Positions 1 to 6,967 of a stretch of 64,000 bases of DNA are shown here, one piece after another; position 1 is the first letter of the stretch; each line of letters begins with the position of its first letter. A program made the position numbers and the translations under genes. Below the pieces are notes generated by a model. That model had not been told where the DNA came from. It saw only the letters and a list, made by a program, of their open reading frames with translations, and searched no databases. Location: assembly GCF_003387575.1 (NCBI RefSeq), contig NZ_QUAB01000039.1:62001-126000 (forward strand), in the 5' to 3' direction. This DNA comes from Microbacterium bovistercoris. Lineage in GTDB: Bacteria > Actinomycetota > Actinomycetes > Actinomycetales > Microbacteriaceae.

Positions 1-1
1 G

Positions 2-784
2 CCGGCCAAGGGCGACGCGCGCACTGCCGTGCTGCAGGCGCTGAGCAGCCGCATCCTGGGCCATGCCGAGCCGCGCAGTTATGCGGAGTTCCTGCGCCAG
101 CGGGTGGAGACGAACTATCTCACCGGGGCCCTGCTGATTCCGGAAGCACACGTCGTGCCGGTGCTGCAGGATGCCAAGGCGCGGCGCGCGATCTCGATCG
201 AGGACCTCCGTGACACCTACTCGGTGTCGTACGAGACCGCCGCGCACCGGTTCACGAACGTGGCCACGCGGCACCTCGGCATCCCGGTGCACTTCCTGAA
301 GGTGCACGAGTCCGGCACGATCACGAAGGCCTACGAGAACGACGACGTGAACTTCCCGACCGACCGGCTCGGCGCGATCGAGGGGCAGATGTGCTGCCGG
401 CGTTGGACCAGCCGCGAGGTGTTCGAGGTCGAGGACCGGTTCAACCCGTACTACCAGTACACCGACACCGGGAACGGAACCTACTGGTGCACCGCGCGCG
501 TGGAGCCCTCCAGTGAGGGGCTGCACTCGGTGAGCGTCGGGGTGCGGTTCGATGACACGAAGTGGTTCGTCGGACGGGACACGCCCAACAGGGGCGTGTC
601 GAAGCACTCGGTCGAGGTGTGCTGCCGCCGGGCGCCGGCCGAGCTCGAGGAGCGCTGGCGCACGCAGTCCTGGCCGAACGTGCGCACCCCGCGCACGCTG
701 CTCGCGACCCTGCCCACCGGTGCCTTCCCCGGGGTCGACACGACGGACGTGTACGAGTTCCTGGAGGCGCACGCGCCGGCGTGA
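2..784 (+). CDS. RamB/ScfR-type transcriptional regulator, C-terminal part (5' end outside window)
   Basis: The frame is open to the left edge, so only the last ~260 residues are present. The visible part looks like the C-terminal half of XRE-type regulators with an ImmA/IrrE-like segment and a Cys-rich ScfR/DUF2083 domain: an H-E-S-G stretch near 310, then paired cysteines in QMCCRRW (about 388-408) and VEVCCRR (about 613-633). In this family (RamB of corynebacteria) the protein controls acetate and glyoxylate-cycle genes, and an isocitrate lyase gene is often adjacent, here possibly just upstream. The DNA-binding helix-turn-helix would lie outside the window. The GTG at 29 is inside the protein and is not the start. 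Family call fairly sure, target genes inferred. Confidence 0.75.
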   Translation, partial: PAKGDARTAVLQALSSRILGHAEPRSYAEFLRQRVETNYLTGALLIPEAHVVPVLQDAKARRAISIEDLRDTYSVSYETAAHRFTNVATRHLGIPVHFLKVHESGTITKAYENDDVNFPTDRLGAIEGQMCCRRWTSREVFEVEDRFNPYYQYTDTGNGTYWCTARVEPSSEGLHSVSVGVRFDDTKWFVGRDTPNRGVSKHSVEVCCRRAPAELEERWRTQSWPNVRTPRTLLATLPTGAFPGVDTTDVYEFLEAHAPA

Positions 785-794
785 GGCAGGAGGA

Positions 795-821
795 TGTCGA
801 TTGACCCTGGCCCCGATCGTC
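795..821 (+). promoter_or_regulatory. Putative ECF42-type promoter
   Basis: TGTCGA (795-800), a 17-nt spacer and CGTC (818-821) precede the DGPF gene. This fits the bipartite motif reported for ECF42 sigma factors (TGTCGA in the -35 region, CGA/TC in the -10 region). The sigma gene is the second gene of this unit, so the site would make the operon self-activating. Inference from motif and context. Confidence 0.55.
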
Positions 822-879
822 TTCACAGTGGATGTGCGGAGAGACGCTCCGAGCGACGCATCCCGATGAAGGGAAGATC

Positions 880-1260
880 ATGCGATACACGATCCTGCTG
901 CACTACCCCGAGCCGGGCGGGGACTTCGTGCTCGATGACGAGGCCATGGCCGCAGGGCAGCGCGCCTTCGCCGCCTACGCGCAGACACTGCACGATGCGG
1001 AGGTGCTGCTGTCGGGAGAGGTTCTGCAGCCGTCGGTTGTCACGACCACACTGCGGATGGACGGCGACGAGCTTCGGGTGCAGGACGGCCCGTTCGTCGA
1101 CTCGAAGGAGCAGCTCGGTGGCACCTTCGTGATCGATGTCGCCGATCTCGACGAGGCGATCGGGTGGGCGCGCAAGGCGCCGTCGATCGCGTGGGGTGCG
1201 GTCGAGGTCCGTCCGGGCGCGACCCACGTCGTGGACGGCGAGTGGCAGCCGAACGCGTGA
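880..1260 (+). CDS. YCII/DGPF-domain protein, ECF42 partner
   Basis: 126 residues starting MRYTILLHYP. The ATG at 880 is chosen because a good ribosome site (GAAGGGA) lies just upstream and the protein then begins at the YCII fold; the longer frame from 832 adds non-homologous residues. The motif VQDGPFVDSKEQLGG holds the DGPF signature. DGPF proteins are small alpha/beta barrel-like proteins of unknown catalytic role, encoded next to ECF42 sigma factors in many bacteria. The stop codon overlaps the GTG start of the sigma gene (GTGA at 1257-1260), so the two are probably translationally coupled. Family call firm, molecular function unknown. Confidence 0.88.
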   Translation: MRYTILLHYPEPGGDFVLDDEAMAAGQRAFAAYAQTLHDAEVLLSGEVLQPSVVTTTLRMDGDELRVQDGPFVDSKEQLGGTFVIDVADLDEAIGWARKAPSIAWGAVEVRPGATHVVDGEWQPNA

Positions 1261-2498
1261 CCGCATCTGGCGGCAGCGAGGTGCGGGCGGCGGCCGAACT
1301 CGCCGCCCGCACCTCGTACGGGCGGCTGCTGTCGATCATCGCGGCGCCGACGGGCGACATCCCCGCCGCCGAGGACGCCCTGCAGGCGGCGTTCGAGCAG
1401 GCGCTGCGATCCTGGCCGGATGCCGGGGTGCCGGAGCATCCCGATGCGTGGCTGCTGACGGTGGCCCGCAACAGGCAGCGGGATGCCTGGAAGGCGGCGT
1501 CCGCGCGGGACGTCGAGCTGTCGGAGGCGCTGATCGACCGCGCGCCGCCGGTGGATCCGCTGCAGGGCATCGATCCCGACGCCATCGGCGACAAGCGCCT
1601 CGAGCTGCTCTTCGTGTGCGCGCATCCGGCGATCGACCCGAAGGTGCGCGCACCCCTGATGCTGCAGACCGTGCTCGGGTTCGAAGCTGCTCAGGTCGCG
1701 CGCGCCTTCGCGACCTCGCCCTCGGCGATGGCGCAGCGGCTCGTGCGGGCGAAGCGCCGCATCGCGCAGGCGCGGGTGCCGTTCGCGGTGCCCGGCCGCG
1801 CCCAGATGGCAGAGCGCGTCGGGGCGGTGCTCGAGGCGGTGTACGGCTGCGCGGCGATCACCTGGCGCGAGAGCGCGGCGGACGGCCTGGCCGGTGAGGC
1901 ACGCTACCTGGCGCGGACGCTCGCCGGCGCCCTGGAGCAGACGGGAGCGCCGGCCGCCGCGGTGCGCGAGGCATGGGCGCTCGCCGCGCTGGTGTCGTTC
2001 TCCTTGGCGCGCCGCGCCGACGACTTCGTGCCGCTCGGCGAGCAGGACCCGGCGGACTGGGATCCCGCATTGATCGCCGAGGCAGAGGGCGCGCTGCGCC
2101 ATGCGCAGCGCATCGCAGGGGCGGAGGCGCCCGGAAGGTTCGAGCTGGAGGCGGCGATCCAAGCCGTCCACGTCGCACCTCGACACGGAGCCGATCTCGA
2201 CGACGACGCGCTGCGGATGCTGTACCTCGCGCTGCTCCACGTGGCGCCCACCGCGGGCGCTCGAGTCGCCCACGCCGCGGTGGTGGGGCGGCTCGACGGT
2301 CCGGATGCCGGCCTCGCCCTGCTCTCGGGGGAGCCCGAGGTCTTTCAGCCGTTGTGGGCGGTGCGCGCCGAGCTGTTCGTGCGGTCGGGGCGCCCGGCCG
2401 AGGCGGCGATGGCTTACGAGCGGGCCGCCGCACTGGCCGACGACCCGTCGGTGCGCGCGCATCTGCTCGTTCGCGCGGCCGCGCTCCGGGCGCAGTGA
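1257..2498 (+). CDS. ECF RNA polymerase sigma factor, ECF42 group
   Basis: 413 residues. An N-terminal sigma region 2 (about residues 15-85, including EDALQAAFEQALRSW and LLTVARNRQRDAW) and region 4 (about 110-165, LMLQTVLGFEAAQVARAF then MAQRLVRAKRRIAQAR) are followed by a ~240-residue alpha-helical C-terminal extension typical of ECF42 (TPR-like, DUF6596), which replaces an anti-sigma partner. The GTG at 1257 overlaps the stop of the DGPF gene and puts the start at the normal N-terminus; earlier starts lie within the upstream gene. No anti-sigma gene is adjacent. A matching promoter motif lies upstream of the pair, suggesting autoregulation. The inducing signal is unknown. Confidence 0.88.
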   Translation: MTASGGSEVRAAAELAARTSYGRLLSIIAAPTGDIPAAEDALQAAFEQALRSWPDAGVPEHPDAWLLTVARNRQRDAWKAASARDVELSEALIDRAPPVDPLQGIDPDAIGDKRLELLFVCAHPAIDPKVRAPLMLQTVLGFEAAQVARAFATSPSAMAQRLVRAKRRIAQARVPFAVPGRAQMAERVGAVLEAVYGCAAITWRESAADGLAGEARYLARTLAGALEQTGAPAAAVREAWALAALVSFSLARRADDFVPLGEQDPADWDPALIAEAEGALRHAQRIAGAEAPGRFELEAAIQAVHVAPRHGADLDDDALRMLYLALLHVAPTAGARVAHAAVVGRLDGPDAGLALLSGEPEVFQPLWAVRAELFVRSGRPAEAAMAYERAAALADDPSVRAHLLVRAAALRAQ

Positions 2499-2553
2499 CG
2501 CCCCGGGGCATCCTGTGGCGCGTTCTTGTCGCCGGCCCGGCCGGGCCGGACCC

Positions 2554-2587
2554 GAGCCGGCGTCGGCTCCGCGCGGGACGCCGGCTC
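2554..2587. terminator. Hairpin between convergent sigma and TetR genes
   Basis: A perfect 11-bp stem GAGCCGGCGTC (2554-2564) pairs with GACGCCGGCTC (2577-2587) around a 12-nt loop. It lies between convergent genes and touches the stop codon of the TetR gene. No T-tract is present on either side, so a bidirectional terminator is plausible but not proven. Confidence 0.5.
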
Positions 2588-3152
2588 AGGCGGGGCGCGT
2601 CATGGCGCCCAGCAGTACGTCGAGCCCGTACTCGAACGCCGCGTCGACGTCGCCGCCGAGCCGGAACGCGCCGGCCTGCTCCATGGTGCAGAAACCGTAG
2701 ATCCACGCGGTGAAGGTTCGAGCCGCGGGCAGCGGATCTCCCGGGGCGGCCGCCGACACGGCCTCCAGCAGCGGGCGCAGCAGTGGTTCCCCGGCCTCGG
2801 GGGAGGGGGCGGCCGCGGCTGACGGCGCGGCGAACAGCAGGCCGGAGACGCGGGGGGCGCGGGCGGCGAAGGCGCGCAGCGCATACGCCATCCGGCGAAG
2901 TCTGCCCGCGGCGTCCTCTCCTTCCGTGTGCGGCGCCCCGGACAACTCCGCGACGAGTTCGCGGGCGGCGTCGTCCGCAGCGAGCCGGAGGAGTCCATGC
3001 CGATCCGCCACCCGTTTGTACAGGCTCGGCGTGCGGACGCCGACGGCGGACGCCACCGAGCTCATGGTGACGGCGTCGATGCCGTCGTCCTCGGCGATCC
3101 GGCGGATCGCGGCGACGAGCTCCTCCTGGCTGACGCGCTGCGGTGCAGGCAT
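2586..3152 (-). CDS. TetR/AcrR family transcriptional regulator
   Basis: 188 residues. The N-terminal helix-turn-helix covers SQEELVAAIRRIAEDDG through SSVASAVGVRTPSLYKRVADR (about residues 8-50); the helical ligand-binding part follows. The start at 3152 is preferred over 3200 because AGAGGAGGTCG lies directly upstream and the extra 16 residues would be translated from the operator. It is divergent from the metallo-hydrolase at 3221. A perfect palindrome lies between the -35 and -10 boxes of its own promoter, so it probably represses itself and the hydrolase. Ligand unknown. Confidence 0.85.
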   Translation of the reverse strand: MPAPQRVSQEELVAAIRRIAEDDGIDAVTMSSVASAVGVRTPSLYKRVADRHGLLRLAADDAARELVAELSGAPHTEGEDAAGRLRRMAYALRAFAARAPRVSGLLFAAPSAAAAPSPEAGEPLLRPLLEAVSAAAPGDPLPAARTFTAWIYGFCTMEQAGAFRLGGDVDAAFEYGLDVLLGAMTRPA

Positions 3153-3171
3153 GTCGACCTCCTCTGCGACG

Positions 3172-3219
3172 ATCATAAGGCTATTGACAATAGCCTTCAA
3201 GGCTATTTAGTGTAGCCAT
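3172..3219. promoter_or_regulatory. Divergent promoters with two nested TetR operators
   Basis: Minus strand: -35 TTGAAG (3195-3200), 17-nt spacer, -10 TATGAT (3172-3177) for the TetR gene. Plus strand: -35 TTGACA (3184-3189), 18-nt spacer, -10 TAGTGT (3208-3213), with the hydrolase ATG 7 nt further on (leaderless). Operator 1 is 3177-3197: arms AAGGCTATTG and CAATAGCCTT, one central base, perfect. Operator 2 is an imperfect copy, GGCTA (3201-3205) and TAGCC (3213-3217). Their centres (3187 and 3209) are 22 bp apart, two helical turns. Confidence 0.7.
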
Positions 3220-3220
3220 C

Positions 3221-3922
3221 ATGAACGCAGAGATCCTCCGCATCGGCGACGACCTGGTCGCGATGCACGCCGTCCTCACCGATGCAGGTGTCACACTCGT
3301 CGACGCCGGGCTTCCCGGTGACCGCAGGGCGCTCGAGCGCGCCTTGCGCGCCGCGGGGTGCGGACTCTCGGACATCCGCGGAGTCGTGCTGACCCACGGC
3401 GACAGCGACCACATCGGCGTGGCCGAGTGGCTGCGCGCCGAGCACGGCGTGCCCGTGCACGTGCACGAGGCGGATGCCGCGCGGGCGAGGGGCGAGGAGA
3501 AGTCGCATGCACCCGGTGGTGCGTGGAGGCTGGGTCCCGTGCTCCGGTTCCTCGGCAGCGGCGTCCGCCGCGGCGCCCTCCGCGGTGTGCGCATCGGCGA
3601 GGTGCGGACGTTCTGCGACGGCGACGTACTCGACCTGCCCGGCGCCCCCGAGATCATCGGACTGCCCGGTCACTCCCCGGGATCCGTGGCCGTTCGCATC
3701 CCCGCAGCGGATGCACTGTTCCTGGGTGATGCGGTCACCACGCGCAACGTGCTGACCGGTGTCGAGGCTGTCGGGCTCGGCCCGTTCAGCGACGACCCGC
3801 ACCTGACACCGCAGAGTATGGATCGGCTGCGCGGGTTGCCCGAGACGCGTCTCTTCCCCGGTCACGGGCCGGAGTTCCGCGGCACCGCCGATCAGCTGAT
3901 CGACGCGCTCGCCGTGAGCTGA
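3221..3922 (+). CDS. MBL-fold metallo-hydrolase
   Basis: 233 residues. Metallo-beta-lactamase fold with strand VTLVDAGLPG (about residues 24-33), the metal motif VLTHGDSDHIG (about 56-66), the second-site histidine in GLPGHSPGS (about 148-156), LFLGDA (about 167-172) and the terminal FPGHGPEF. The canonical HxHxDH motif reads H-G-D-S-D-H, so the second histidine is replaced by aspartate. It is divergent from the TetR gene and shares its operators, so expression is probably ligand-induced. Likely a hydrolase of a small xenobiotic or signalling ester; the substrate cannot be read from the sequence. The stop is 4 bp from the convergent PucR gene. Confidence 0.85.
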   Translation: MNAEILRIGDDLVAMHAVLTDAGVTLVDAGLPGDRRALERALRAAGCGLSDIRGVVLTHGDSDHIGVAEWLRAEHGVPVHVHEADAARARGEEKSHAPGGAWRLGPVLRFLGSGVRRGALRGVRIGEVRTFCDGDVLDLPGAPEIIGLPGHSPGSVAVRIPAADALFLGDAVTTRNVLTGVEAVGLGPFSDDPHLTPQSMDRLRGLPETRLFPGHGPEFRGTADQLIDALAVS

Positions 3923-3926
3923 CGCA

Positions 3927-5348
3927 TCAGCGCGCCGCCTGCAGCGCCGCCCAAAGCTCGGCTCGGGCCGGGAACGTCGCCAGGTCGGTGTGCAGAATGC
4001 CGGATGCCTGTGCGATGCGTGCCCGCAAGGTGTGGCGATGGATGCCGAGGGCTGCCGCTGCCTGCTCGATCCGTGCGTCGTGCTCGAGCCATACCCGCAG
4101 CTGCTCCTCGAGCGCCGGGTCCGCCTCGCGCAGCCCGGCGAGCCGGCTCTGCGCGGCGAGGCGTGCATCCGCGCCGAGGGATTCCAGGATGCCGGCGGGG
4201 GCTGCGTACCGGATCACGCCGGTGCCTGTTCGGCGCAGCGCCGCCGAGGCCTGCGCCTCGGCGCGCGTGAACTCCTCGAGGGTTCCATGCTGCGAGAGTC
4301 CCAGCTTCACGTCGAAGTCTGCGGCGAAGGCATCCGCCACTGCGGCGTCCGCTGCCGAGAACACGACGACGCCTTCCGCGACGAGCGCGCCCGCTGCGCG
4401 CCGCCGCCACCAGTCCGGATTCGCCGGTGCCTCCGCCGTCGCGACGAGCACCGGTTCCGCGGGCAGCTCCCGCACGCGCCGGGCGGAGCCGGCCGCGCCC
4501 TCCCGGAGCAGCGTCAGCACCTCGGCATCCAGCCGTCGCTCGCGCAGTGCGAGCCGCTCGCCCTGCTCCAGGGCCAAGCCGGCCATCGCGATCACCGACG
4601 TGACCACCGTGCGGGTCTCCGGATCCAGTGCTGCCGCGGCCACCCCGATCACCCCGCGCAGGCGCCCGGTGCTGCCCAGGGTGAACAGCGTCGCTCCGCT
4701 GGAGCCGTGCTCGATCGTCTCGCTCGCGGTCGCTCCGCGCGCGAGCAGCGCCGCAGCGTGGGCGGCGAGCTCGGCGGTCGCCGCACCGGACGGATGCTCG
4801 TGCACCAGACCGCCGGCGTCGTCGAACATGGTCACGCCACAGCCGAGTCGGCGGGAGAGCTCGGTGAGCGCGGCATCCAGGCCCTGCGGCCGCAGCGATG
4901 CGATCGCGAGGGCGCGCTGGGCCTCGAGAGCCCAGGTGCGCCGGGAGTACGCCTGTTCGGCGATCGCCTCGGCGTGCGCGCGGGCGACGGCGATGAACGG
5001 GGTGCCGTACGGCACCTCGAACAGCGGGATGCCCCGCGCGGCGCAGGCCTCCGCGAGGTCTTCGGGCACGCCGGCGCGATGCACATCGGTGCCGAATCCG
5101 AGGCCGATCACGCCGCGCTGCGCGAGCCGGTCCACGTAGTCGGTCACTGGCGTCCGCTCGAGCTGCGTGCCGGTGGTGAGCAGCACCAGATCGTCGGCGA
5201 GGAACGGCGTCGGGTCCGCGAGGTCGCTGCTGTGCACCCAGCGCAGCGGGCGATCCAGCGCGCCGTCGGGGAGATCCGCGGGCAGCAGGCGCAGCTTCAG
5301 CGCGGGTCGTGCGAGCAGCGTGCGCAGGGTGGGCGTCGTGGTGTCCAT
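3927..5348 (-). CDS. PucR family transcriptional regulator (putative putrescine/GABA regulator)
   Basis: 473 residues. An N-terminal PucR domain (LLPADLPDGALDRPLRWVHSSDL, then DLVLLTTGTQL, about residues 18-135), a central GAF-like region, and a C-terminal PucR-type helix-turn-helix (AAAALGIHRHTLRARIAQA, about 437-455). The start has a clear ribosome site GGAGG upstream. It is transcribed away from the gabT operon across a region containing a perfect 25-bp inverted repeat. PucR-type proteins commonly activate neighbouring amine, purine or amino-acid catabolic genes in response to the substrate. The regulatory link to gabT is inferred from position. Confidence 0.85.
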   Translation of the reverse strand: MDTTTPTLRTLLARPALKLRLLPADLPDGALDRPLRWVHSSDLADPTPFLADDLVLLTTGTQLERTPVTDYVDRLAQRGVIGLGFGTDVHRAGVPEDLAEACAARGIPLFEVPYGTPFIAVARAHAEAIAEQAYSRRTWALEAQRALAIASLRPQGLDAALTELSRRLGCGVTMFDDAGGLVHEHPSGAATAELAAHAAALLARGATASETIEHGSSGATLFTLGSTGRLRGVIGVAAAALDPETRTVVTSVIAMAGLALEQGERLALRERRLDAEVLTLLREGAAGSARRVRELPAEPVLVATAEAPANPDWWRRRAAGALVAEGVVVFSAADAAVADAFAADFDVKLGLSQHGTLEEFTRAEAQASAALRRTGTGVIRYAAPAGILESLGADARLAAQSRLAGLREADPALEEQLRVWLEHDARIEQAAAALGIHRHTLRARIAQASGILHTDLATFPARAELWAALQAAR

Positions 5349-5373
5349 CTCTCATCCTCCGTGGCCTTCTGCG

Positions 5374-5435
5374 GCTCCGGTCTCACTCGTTGCGGGTGTT
5401 CGGTCGCCGGCACCCGCAACGAGTGAGACCGGAGC
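5374..5435. repeat. Perfect 25-bp inverted repeat between pucR-type gene and gabT
   Basis: Arm 5374-5398 (core CGGTCTCACTCGTTGCGGG) is exactly complementary to 5411-5435, with a 12-nt spacer (5399-5410). It lies 25 bp upstream of the PucR gene start and ~95 bp upstream of gabT. The genes diverge, so it is not a simple terminator. It may be a double operator (two head-to-head sites) or a mobile palindromic repeat. Confidence 0.8.
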
Positions 5436-5517
5436 GGGAGGGGCGCTGATGTACAGCATGGCGAATGTCTGCTTCAGATTGTACGCACCGGCGAATGCAT
5501 CAGGCATCCAGCGGTCT

Positions 5518-5523
5518 TACCGT
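5518..5523 (+). promoter_or_regulatory. -10 box of leaderless gabT
   Basis: TACCGT ends 7 nt before the ATG at 5531, and no ribosome site is visible. The spacing matches other leaderless genes in the window. No convincing -35 box, consistent with an activator-dependent promoter. Confidence 0.5.
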
Positions 5524-5530
5524 TGCTGTC

Positions 5531-6889
5531 ATGACCCTCATCGACGAGCCCACCACTGTCCCCGTCGGCGGCCCCGCACTGCCCCAGGTGCGCCGCGTCG
5601 TCACCGAACTCCCCGGCCCCCGCTCCGCCGCGATCCTGGCGCGCAAGGCCGACGCCGTCTCCGCCGGCGTCTCGCACACGATCCCCGTCGCCGCCGTCGC
5701 GGCCGGCGGCGGCGTCGTGGTCGACGCCGACGGCAACTCCCTGATCGACCTCGGCTCCGGCATCGCCGTGACCTCGGTCGGCAACGCGCACCCCAAGGTC
5801 GCCGCCGCCGTCGCCGCACAGGCGGCGCAGTTCACCCACACCTGCTTCATGATCTCGCCGTACGAGTCGTACATCGAGGTCGCCGAGGCCCTGAACCGGC
5901 TGACGCCCGGCGACTTCGCCAAGAAGAGCGCCCTGTTCAACTCCGGTGCCGAGGCCGTCGAGAACGCGATCAAGATCGCCCGCAAGCACACCGGCCGCCA
6001 GGCCGTCGTCGCCCTCGACCACGGCTACCACGGCCGCACCAACCTGACGATGGCGCTGACCGCCAAGTCGATGCCGTACAAGAGCGGCTTCGGGCCGTTC
6101 GCCCCCGAGGTCTACCGCGTGCCCGGGTCGTACCCGCTGCGCGACGGACTGACCGGCCCCGAGGCCGCCGCCCGCGCGATCACCCTGATCGAGAAGCAGG
6201 TCGGCGCCGACAACCTCGCCGCGATCATCATCGAGCCCATCCAGGGCGAGGGCGGCTTCATCGTCCCCGCCGACGGCTTCCTGAACGAGGTCGTGGACTG
6301 GTGCCGTGCGAACGGCGTGGTCTTCATCGCCGACGAGGTGCAGACCGGCTTCGCCCGCACCGGCCATATGTTCGCCAGCGAGATCTTCGGCATCGAGCCC
6401 GACCTCATCACCACCGCCAAGGGCATCGCCGCGGGCCTTCCGCTCGCCGGCGTCACCGGCCGTGCCGAGATCATGGATGCCGCGCACGCCGGCGGTCTCG
6501 GCGGCACGTACGGCGGCAACCCGATCGCCTGCGCCGCGGCTCTCGCCGCGATCGACGCCTTCGAGAACGAGGGACTCGTGCAGCGGGCCACAGAGATCGG
6601 CAGCATCCTGCTCGGCCGTCTCGCGGTCATGCAGGCCAGCGACCCGCGCATCGGCGACGTCCGCGGCCACGGCGCGATGATCGCCGCCGAGTTCGTCGAC
6701 CCCGCCACCGGAGCACCGGATGCCGCACTGACGGCGAAGGTCGCCAAGGCCGCGATCGCGGAGGGCGTGATCGTGCTCACCTGCGGCACCTTCGGCAACG
6801 TGATCCGCTTCCTGCCTCCGCTCTCGATCGGCGACGAGCTGCTGAACGAGGGCCTCGACGTCGTCGCGGCCGCACTGGCGGCAGCCTGA
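5531..6889 (+). CDS. gabT: 4-aminobutyrate--2-oxoglutarate aminotransferase
   Basis: 452 residues, the usual size for class-III GABA aminotransferases. GIAVTSVGNAHPKV, LFNSGAEAVENAIKIAR and DHGYHGRTNLTMALT are family motifs; the PLP-binding lysine is K297 in TTAKGIAAGLPLAG. The reaction is GABA + 2-oxoglutarate to succinate semialdehyde + glutamate. ATG 5531 is preferred over 5465 because a -10 box precedes it by 7 nt and the protein then aligns with relatives. First gene of the putrescine operon; a 10-bp GC hairpin (6895-6904 with 6926-6935) lies before the next gene. Confidence 0.92.
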   Translation: MTLIDEPTTVPVGGPALPQVRRVVTELPGPRSAAILARKADAVSAGVSHTIPVAAVAAGGGVVVDADGNSLIDLGSGIAVTSVGNAHPKVAAAVAAQAAQFTHTCFMISPYESYIEVAEALNRLTPGDFAKKSALFNSGAEAVENAIKIARKHTGRQAVVALDHGYHGRTNLTMALTAKSMPYKSGFGPFAPEVYRVPGSYPLRDGLTGPEAAARAITLIEKQVGADNLAAIIIEPIQGEGGFIVPADGFLNEVVDWCRANGVVFIADEVQTGFARTGHMFASEIFGIEPDLITTAKGIAAGLPLAGVTGRAEIMDAAHAGGLGGTYGGNPIACAAALAAIDAFENEGLVQRATEIGSILLGRLAVMQASDPRIGDVRGHGAMIAAEFVDPATGAPDAALTAKVAKAAIAEGVIVLTCGTFGNVIRFLPPLSIGDELLNEGLDVVAAALAAA

Positions 6890-6894
6890 GACCA

Positions 6895-6935
6895 CCGGCC
6901 GCGCGAAGGGTCGGGGGATCTCGGAGCGCGGCCGG
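6895..6935 (+). other. GC-rich hairpin between gabT and amine oxidase gene
   Basis: CCGGCCGCGC (6895-6904) pairs perfectly with GCGCGGCCGG (6926-6935) around a 21-nt loop. No T-tract follows and the next gene runs in the same direction, so it may be an RNA processing or stability element that sets gabT apart from the downstream genes, or a partial terminator. Confidence 0.4.
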
Positions 6936-6967
6936 CACACCCCATTTCGAACAGAAGGATCTGTGCA

